This document shows, in pieces, positions 6,120-9,074 of a DNA stretch of 9,074 nucleotides. The stretch lies in contig CADBTG010000137.1 in the NCBI GenBank assembly GCA_902797475.1, positions 1-9,074 on the forward strand, written 5' to 3'. Under the pieces are notes generated by a model, which was given only the letters and a program-made list of their open reading frames with translations, ran no database searches and was not told where the DNA came from. The stretch's first letter is position 1. Every line of letters begins with the position of its first letter. The DNA is from an uncultured Lachnospiraceae bacterium. GTDB taxonomy: Bacteria > Bacillota > Clostridia > Lachnospirales > Lachnospiraceae. Position numbers and translations under genes: made by a program.

Positions 6120-7150
6120 CTAGTTAAGTGCTTCCTTAAGCACGGTCAGATTCTTCTCCATGACGGAAAGATAGGTTGTTCCGTTTTTGATATCCTTTGC
6201 GGTTGTGCCCTGCATGGAATCCATGGTCAGAATCTTCCGGTTCTTATTGTTCGAGTTCTGAATGATTGTTTCGGCGATCCGGTGATCATTGCCTTCAATC
6301 GTCAAAACAGCCGGCAGCGACAGCTCGTCCGACTTTTTGGCAAGGAAGATGACCGTTTCGAAGCTCGCCTCGGTCTCCGCCGAGCAACCGACAAAGGCCG
6401 CATAATACGTTAGGCCGTAGTCATCCGTCAGATAACGGAACGGGAACCGGTCACCGAAAAGGACCGTTTTCAGATTTGCCCCGGAAACCGCAGCCTTATA
6501 CAGCCCGTCAAGTTCCTTCAGCTTTCCTTTGTAGGCTTCCGCGTTCTTTTTATAGGTGTCCGCGTGGTCCGGATCAAGCTTTCCGAGCGCATCCGTGATG
6601 CTTCCCGTCAGGATTTCCGCGTTTCTTAAAGAAAGCCATACATGCTCATCGTATTCCGGTTCTTCCTCATGCTCATGATGATCGTGGTCACCGTCCTCGT
6701 GGTCGTGGTCATCGTCTCCGTCCTCATGGTCGTGGTCGTGCTCGTCCTCCTGCATGCCTTCCACAACCCCTTCTTCCTTCACGGCATCTCCGAGGACGTC
6801 GAGCAGATTGATGACAACCATATTCTTGTTCGCGGCATTTCTAAGCACGTCGTCCACCCATCTGTCGGATTCTCCTCCGACATAGATGAACAGATCGCAG
6901 GTCGAAATCTTCAGGATATCATCCGCTGTCGGCTGATAATTATGAAGGTCCACGCCGGAATTGAGGAGCAAAGTAACCTTCGCGCCGGCCGGGTTGTCAC
7001 CGAGGACATTCATGACCCAGTCATATTCCGGAAAATGGTTGCAACAACGGTAAGTTTGCCGTCACGGTCAGATTTTCCACCAAAATTGCAGCCGGAAAGA
7101 CAGCCTGCCGTCAGAATAACGGCAAGAATAATCGATAATACTTTTTTCAT
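6120..7150 (-). pseudogene. znuA: ZnuA-like zinc-binding lipoprotein gene with a one-base frameshift
   Basis: The full gene runs from ATG 7150 (GGAGG 8 bases upstream) to TAG 6122-6120 but changes frame near 7030-7031. The first part encodes MKKVLSIILAVILTAG, two candidate lipid Cys (C17, C21; LSGC best fits a lipobox) and KLTVVATIF. One missing C then sends the frame to a stop after a few codons. The other frame continues with PEYDWVMNVLGDN, exactly what the family expects. Repaired, the protein has 343 residues, of the cluster A-1 metal-binding type. It has DLHNYQPT (H70) and DEHVWLSLRNAE (H170), with GDRFPFRY (D234) where many relatives have a His ligand. An Asp/His loop (6657-6749) holds nine His and is typical of zinc binding proteins. 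An internal start at 7013 would lack the export signal. It may be a sequencing error or a true null allele. Confidence 0.86.
6657..6749 (-). repeat. His/Asp-rich coding repeat in znuA
   Basis: The znuA-like gene has short tandem codon repeats here giving HDHDHEDGDD, HDHEDGDHDHHEH and neighbouring acidic residues, nine His in about 25 residues. Such loops in ZnuA/AdcA proteins are thought to capture Zn2+. The antisense strand gives a long valine-rich open frame that is only a shadow of this repeat. Confidence 0.8.
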
Positions 7151-7170
7151 TACAAAAACCTCCGTTTTTT

Positions 7171-7196
7171 CCTTATTTCGGGCATGGAAAATAAGG
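7171..7196 (-). promoter_or_regulatory. Perfect inverted repeat just before znuA ribosome binding site
   Basis: CCTTATTT (7171-7178) and AAATAAGG (7189-7196) form a perfect 8-bp inverted repeat with a 10-base spacer, ending 8 bases before the GGAGG of the znuA-like gene. It shares 7193-7196 with the neighbouring terminator-like hairpin. It could be a repressor operator or an RNA element; it does not match the Zur box consensus I know. Confidence 0.45.
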
Positions 7197-7229
7197 GCAG
7201 ACTCCGCCCTTTTGGCACAGTCCGCCCCT
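7193..7229 (-). terminator. Terminator or attenuator hairpin between small membrane-protein gene and znuA
   Basis: On the minus strand AGGGGCGGACT (7229-7219) pairs with AGTCTGCCCTT (7203-7193) as an 11-bp stem with two G-U pairs around a 15-base loop, followed by ATTTTCC. It starts 15 bases after the stop of the small membrane-protein gene. I see no promoter between it and znuA, so it may act as a partial terminator or attenuator inside one operon. Confidence 0.55.
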
Positions 7230-7243
7230 ATATGAGGTTTTCT

Positions 7244-7552
7244 TCAATTATTCAGTCTGATTTTTCTCGATACAAGAGTTTCCGAAGAAACAAAAGAAGC
7301 AAAGAGTCCGGCAACAAACAGCACCGGAATGAAAGGCAGCAAAACAACCGCCGGCTGTGCAATTCCCTCGCCGAAACCACGCAGGGTATTCTCACACTGC
7401 CGCATGAAATCACAGATCGGGCAGTCTTCGCCGCTACAGTCGTGCCCCGCATCGAGGCCGAGGCAGAAAGCGGAAAGGAACACAATGAACACCACCATCA
7501 TGGCGATGATGGCGGCCGTAATTTTCTTCGTTACAGAAGATTTCAGGCGCAT
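7244..7552 (-). CDS. Small two-pass membrane protein with extracytoplasmic Cys/His cluster
   Basis: This 102-residue protein starts MRLKSSVTKK and has a first hydrophobic segment (about 11-34). A short loop follows with GHDCSGEDCPIC and a further Cys (H37, C39, C44, C47, C53), then an amphipathic stretch, a second hydrophobic segment (about 67-88) and a short basic end. The loop would face outside if the N-terminus is cytoplasmic, and its Cys/His spacing could hold a metal ion. I do not recognise a named family. The ATG at 7552 has GGGAGGAG 7 bases upstream; an ATG at 7585 lies inside the promoter -10 region and is ruled out. It is the first gene behind a strong promoter in the metal-transporter locus, suggesting a role in metal sensing, delivery or assembly, which is inference. 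Confidence 0.75.
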   Translation of the reverse strand: MRLKSSVTKKITAAIIAMMVVFIVFLSAFCLGLDAGHDCSGEDCPICDFMRQCENTLRGFGEGIAQPAVVLLPFIPVLFVAGLFASFVSSETLVSRKIRLNN

Positions 7553-7584
7553 TGTCGTTCTCCTCCCTTTCAAAACCAAACCCA

Positions 7585-7612
7585 ATTATAGCATTCGCTT
7601 TCAATCTGTCAA
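7585..7612 (-). promoter_or_regulatory. Near-perfect promoter of the metal-uptake locus
   Basis: On the minus strand TTGACA (7612-7607), a 16-base spacer and TATAAT (7590-7585) match consensus at all twelve positions, and TGC before the -10 gives an extended -10 (TGnTATAAT). The start codon of the small membrane-protein gene is about 32 bases downstream. The -35 overlaps the stop of the small interrupted reading frame at 7609. Such strength suggests control by a repressor, though I could not recognise an operator. Confidence 0.85.
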
Positions 7613-7768
7613 GACTTGTAATTAACCCTCCGCATGCGGTTGATCACCGCGTAGAGCTCGCTCTCACGGGGACAGGCAAGGAACCGGTCGCACCCGGGCC
7701 GCGTACATTTCCTTATATGTGGTTGTGTTGTTGTCCATCGACAACAGGTAAAATTTGAGTCTCTTCAT
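7609..7768 (-). pseudogene. Small unknown ORF interrupted by a one-base insertion
   Basis: From ATG 7768 the frame reads MKRLKFYLLSMDNNTTTYKE, MYAARV and then garbled codons to a TGA at 7666-7664. If one G of the CCCGGG run (7693-7698) is removed, the frame continues CDRFLACPRESELYAVINRM, then RRVNYKS, to TGA 7611-7609. This gives 52 residues of ordinary composition with no internal stop. A moderate ribosome binding site (AAGGGTG) lies 8 bases before the ATG. I do not recognise the family, and no signal peptide or membrane segment is visible. The continued open second frame makes a real but broken gene plausible. It could also be intact in the organism and damaged by a sequencing error, or a chance pairing of two short frames. 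Confidence 0.42.
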
Positions 7769-7824
7769 TCGTTTGTCACCCTTTTAACCTTTCTTGGTCG
7801 TGCATTGCACACGCTGTGGAATTT

Positions 7825-7849
7825 CCCCGGAACCCTCACGATTTCGGGG
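7825..7849. other. Hairpin-forming inverted repeat
   Basis: CCCCGGAACC (7825-7834) can pair with GATTTCGGGG (7840-7849) as a 10-bp stem with one mismatch and one G-U-type pair. On the plus strand it is followed by TGTTTTGGTTATTTTT, which would suit a plus-strand terminator, but I see no convincing plus-strand gene upstream. Its role is unclear. Confidence 0.4.
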
Positions 7850-7870
7850 TGTTTTGGTTATTTTTGGGCA

Positions 7871-7897
7871 TAAGAAAACCGTGACTCATTGCCACGG
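7871..7897 (-). terminator. Terminator-like hairpin after 20-codon ORF
   Basis: On the minus strand CCGTGGC (7897-7891) and GTCACGG (7885-7879) form a 7-bp stem with one G-U pair and loop AATGA, followed at once by TTTTCTT. It lies 43 bases after the stop of the Ile-rich small ORF and 103 bases before the next small reading frame, placing it as a leader terminator or an end of a short RNA. Confidence 0.6.
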
Positions 7898-7917
7898 CGA
7901 ACAGAAGGACTCTTAGA

Positions 7918-7944
7918 TTAATCAAATGATTATCAGCTGATTAA
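7918..7944. repeat. AT-rich inverted repeat
   Basis: TTAATCA (7918-7924) and TGATTAA (7938-7944) form a perfect 7-bp stem; the loop region adds overlapping shorter palindromes (TAATCA/TGATTA, and ATCAGCTGAT at 7932-7941). It overlaps the stop codon of the 20-codon ORF, so translation of that ORF would disturb this structure. Confidence 0.5.
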
Positions 7945-8003
7945 GACTCCACGCTCCGAGGCAAGTAACAATTAAGTTGAATCACAATAATGATGCCCGA
8001 CAT
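7941..8003 (-). CDS. Putative 20-residue Ile-rich leader peptide or microprotein
   Basis: A 20-codon frame starts at ATG 8003 with a very strong ribosome binding site (AAAGGAGG, 8 bases upstream) and reads MSGIIIVIQLNCYL, then PRSVES and TAA. Four of residues 4-8 are Ile and one is Val. It sits about 40 bases after a likely transcription start and is followed by an inverted repeat and a terminator-like hairpin. The arrangement recalls leader peptides that control branched-chain amino acid operons by attenuation, but no ilv or leu gene follows here and I could not find a clear antiterminator pairing. A hydrophobic microprotein is the other possibility. The strength of the ribosome binding site and its spacing to the promoter are the evidence for translation. 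Confidence 0.45.
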   Translation of the reverse strand: MSGIIIVIQLNCYLPRSVES

Positions 8004-8032
8004 GTTAATTACCTCCTTTGCGAGTAGTGTTT

Positions 8033-8044
8033 TTGTTCGAACAA
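8033..8044. promoter_or_regulatory. 12-bp perfect palindrome at the likely minus-strand transcription start
   Basis: TTGTTCGAACAA is a perfect 12-bp palindrome lying 5-16 bases downstream of the minus-strand -10 box (8054-8049), that is, on the expected start of transcription. This is a usual place for a repressor operator. The XRE-type gene nearby is a candidate regulator. It is not a LexA box, whose GAAC/GTTC halves are separated. Confidence 0.5.
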
Positions 8045-8048
8045 CGCC

Positions 8049-8077
8049 AAGATATCACAGCCTTTCGGAATTGTCAA
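8049..8077 (-). promoter_or_regulatory. Minus-strand promoter for the small-ORF leader unit
   Basis: On the minus strand TTGACA (8077-8072), a 17-base spacer and TATCTT (8054-8049) form a good promoter directed at the 20-codon ORF. Its -35 overlaps base for base the -35 of a plus-strand promoter, so the two are back to back. Confidence 0.7.
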
Positions 8078-8098
8078 ACAGTTTTTCCGCGGTATAAT
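8071..8098 (+). promoter_or_regulatory. Plus-strand distal promoter toward XRE gene
   Basis: TTGTCA (8071-8076), a 16-base spacer and a perfect TATAAT (8093-8098) face the XRE-type gene. The -35 box occupies the same bases as the minus-strand -35. A transcript from here would carry the hairpin at 8112-8130 in its leader of about 170 bases. Confidence 0.65.
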
Positions 8099-8111
8099 TT
8101 TCCAAATTGCA

Positions 8112-8130
8112 CCGAACCTGTGAAGTTCGG
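8112..8130. promoter_or_regulatory. CCGAAC/GTTCGG inverted repeat
   Basis: CCGAAC (8112-8117) and GTTCGG (8125-8130) are a perfect 6-bp inverted repeat with a 7-base spacer, followed on the plus strand by CTTTTC. It may be a weak terminator just after the distal plus promoter, or an operator; its CGAAC and GTTCG halves repeat those of the palindrome at 8033-8044. Confidence 0.4.
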
Positions 8131-8167
8131 CTTTTCGCCGCTTGGATTTTTCTCAAGCATCCGTTGT

Positions 8168-8196
8168 TTGCTTTTCTTTCCGTGAATCGGTATACT
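8168..8196 (+). promoter_or_regulatory. Proximal promoter of XRE gene
   Basis: TTGCTT (8168-8173), a 17-base spacer and TATACT (8191-8196) lie 80 bases before the XRE start codon. The expected transcription start near 8203 falls just before an in-frame ATG at 8208, which therefore would have no room for a ribosome binding site. Confidence 0.6.
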
Positions 8197-8276
8197 GAAG
8201 ACGTAAAATGAATCTGCAGATCATTTTCCGTAACCGAAAAGTACACCCGGGGCATCAGACGATAAGGAGAATCACT

Positions 8277-9074
8277 ATGGAAAATCATTTAGGTGCTAAC
8301 ATTAAACTGTTCAGAAAAAATAAAGGATATACGCAGGAAGAGCTGGCGGGCATGCTCGGTGTAACGCCGCAGGCGGTCAGCCGTTGGGAGTCCGAGGCAG
8401 GTCTGCCGGATGTGTCAATGATCGTGCCGATTGCGCAGACGTTGGGTATCACAACCGACGCGCTTCTCGGGTACCGGCAGAGAAGCGGGGATGACCGGAT
8501 TACCGAGAAGGTCTTCGCGGGACTCCGCGAGTTCGACCTGGATGTGGCCGACCCCGCGCAGAGTGCGCTGCGGGCTTGCGAGTTCCTCGCTGACGAAGTG
8601 GGCAAAAATCCCATGAACTTCGATATCGTTTTGAAGTACGTGCAAAGAGTCGCCGGCCTGAGCTACTACATTGACATGCAAGGACTTCTGGCGGATGACC
8701 CGAAACGTGCGGAGGGCATCCTCGACGACGGTATCCGCAAGGGCTTAAATGTCATCCGCTACTGCAATAACACGAAAAAAATCAACAAGGCGCACTACGC
8801 GCTTGCGTGGATTTACATCCACCGCAAGGACTTTGACAACGCAAGAGAACATGTGAATGTTCTTCCGGCCCTGGAGGGACACACGATTCGCGAGGAGATC
8901 AACCAGTCGGTGGTATTTTTCGAGAAGGGCTTCGAGACCGTAAAGGACAGCGTCGCAGAATACAACCGCCGCTTGTTCGACGTGCTCGCGCAGCAGATTC
9001 AGACCATGACCACGTACTATTGCTACAACGGAACCCTGGAGGAGGTCATCGACCTTTGCAACTGGTGCGATGCC
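8277..9074 (+). CDS. XRE-family transcriptional regulator, 3'-truncated by window edge
   Basis: The frame is open from ATG 8277 to the last base, 266 codons without a stop. The N-terminus is a Cro/CI-type helix-turn-helix (about residues 5-62): NIKLFRKNKGYTQEELAGML, then GVTPQAVSRWESEAGLPDVS and the closing LGITTDALLG. The remainder is a soluble, mostly helical region with paired aromatic and charged helices (for example AHYALAWIYIHRKDFDNARE at about 179-198), suggesting TPR-like repeats that could bind a peptide or protein partner. AAGGAG lies 7 bases before this ATG. An in-frame ATG 23 codons upstream, at 8208, has no ribosome binding site and is less likely. The gene faces away from the small-ORF unit and shares its promoter region, so it may control that unit and itself. 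The target is not known. Confidence 0.88.
   Translation, partial: MENHLGANIKLFRKNKGYTQEELAGMLGVTPQAVSRWESEAGLPDVSMIVPIAQTLGITTDALLGYRQRSGDDRITEKVFAGLREFDLDVADPAQSALRACEFLADEVGKNPMNFDIVLKYVQRVAGLSYYIDMQGLLADDPKRAEGILDDGIRKGLNVIRYCNNTKKINKAHYALAWIYIHRKDFDNAREHVNVLPALEGHTIREEINQSVVFFEKGFETVKDSVAEYNRRLFDVLAQQIQTMTTYYCYNGTLEEVIDLCNWCDA

Noticed and set aside
7171..7196. Zur box upstream of znuA
   Set aside because: The inverted repeat is perfect but does not resemble the TAATCGTAATNATTACGA-type Zur consensus, so I list it only as a possible operator or RNA stem.
6642..7235. Plus-strand open frame encoding a very Val-rich 'membrane' protein
   Set aside because: It is the reverse of the Asp/His codon repeat of znuA, which produces Val/Met/Leu on the other strand; there is no start signal.
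7552..7758. 68-codon plus-strand open frame upstream of the small-ORF region
   Set aside because: It overlaps the strong minus-strand promoter at 7585-7612, has no ribosome binding site and reads as unrelated low-information sequence.
8033..8044. LexA (SOS) box
   Set aside because: The Firmicute LexA site is GAAC-N4-GTTC type; here GTTC and GAAC adjoin in the opposite order, so the palindrome is a different element.
8055..8288. 77-codon minus-strand open frame over the XRE upstream region
   Set aside because: It runs across two plus-strand promoters and a hairpin, lacks a ribosome binding site, and its translation has no familiar pattern.
1..9074. CRISPR arrays, tRNA/rRNA genes, insertion sequences, phage attachment sites
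   Set aside because: I saw no regularly spaced repeats, cloverleaf sequences, transposase motifs or terminal repeats in the window.

Overview
The window looks like a chromosomal segment of a Clostridia-type Firmicute, probably Lachnospiraceae. The grounds are the rsmD-coaD gene pair followed by a coiled-coil gene I associate with that family, an Mrp ATPase with an N-terminal Cys cluster, strong AGGAG ribosome binding sites, and a BspA-type leucine-rich-repeat tail. Base composition is mixed, and I see no phage, IS or CRISPR material.

Layout: (1) 1-1081, plus strand: the 3' part of a tmcAL-type tRNA(Met) cytidine acetate ligase gene. It converges on (2) 1132-2883, minus strand: an rsmD-coaD-coiled-coil operon with its own promoter. 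(3) 2957-4167, minus: an mrp gene followed by the orphan C-terminal piece of a leucine-rich-repeat protein. (4) 4186-4636, minus: a single-gene ybjQ/UPF0145 unit with promoter and terminator. (5) 4647-7612, minus: a zinc/manganese-type ABC uptake locus. In transcription order it holds a small Cys-rich membrane protein behind a near-perfect promoter, a znuA-like His-rich binding lipoprotein, a znuB-like permease and a Cys-rich lipoprotein. No ATPase gene is present, and the znuA frame is broken by one missing base near its 5' end. (6) 7609-8276: a mostly non-coding stretch with overlapping divergent promoters that share a -35 box, a 20-codon Ile-rich reading frame followed by a terminator-like hairpin, and a small reading frame interrupted by one extra base. 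(7) 8277 to the window end, plus: an XRE-type regulator with a long helical C-terminal part, cut by the window edge.

Blocks 1-4 are ordinary housekeeping. Blocks 5-7 are the part worth attention: the incomplete metal transporter, two single-base frame breaks about 660 bp apart, and the compact regulatory region next to the XRE gene. I did not find a clear new multi-gene system. The most interesting candidates are the leader-like small ORF unit at 7871-8077 and the transporter locus lacking an ATPase.
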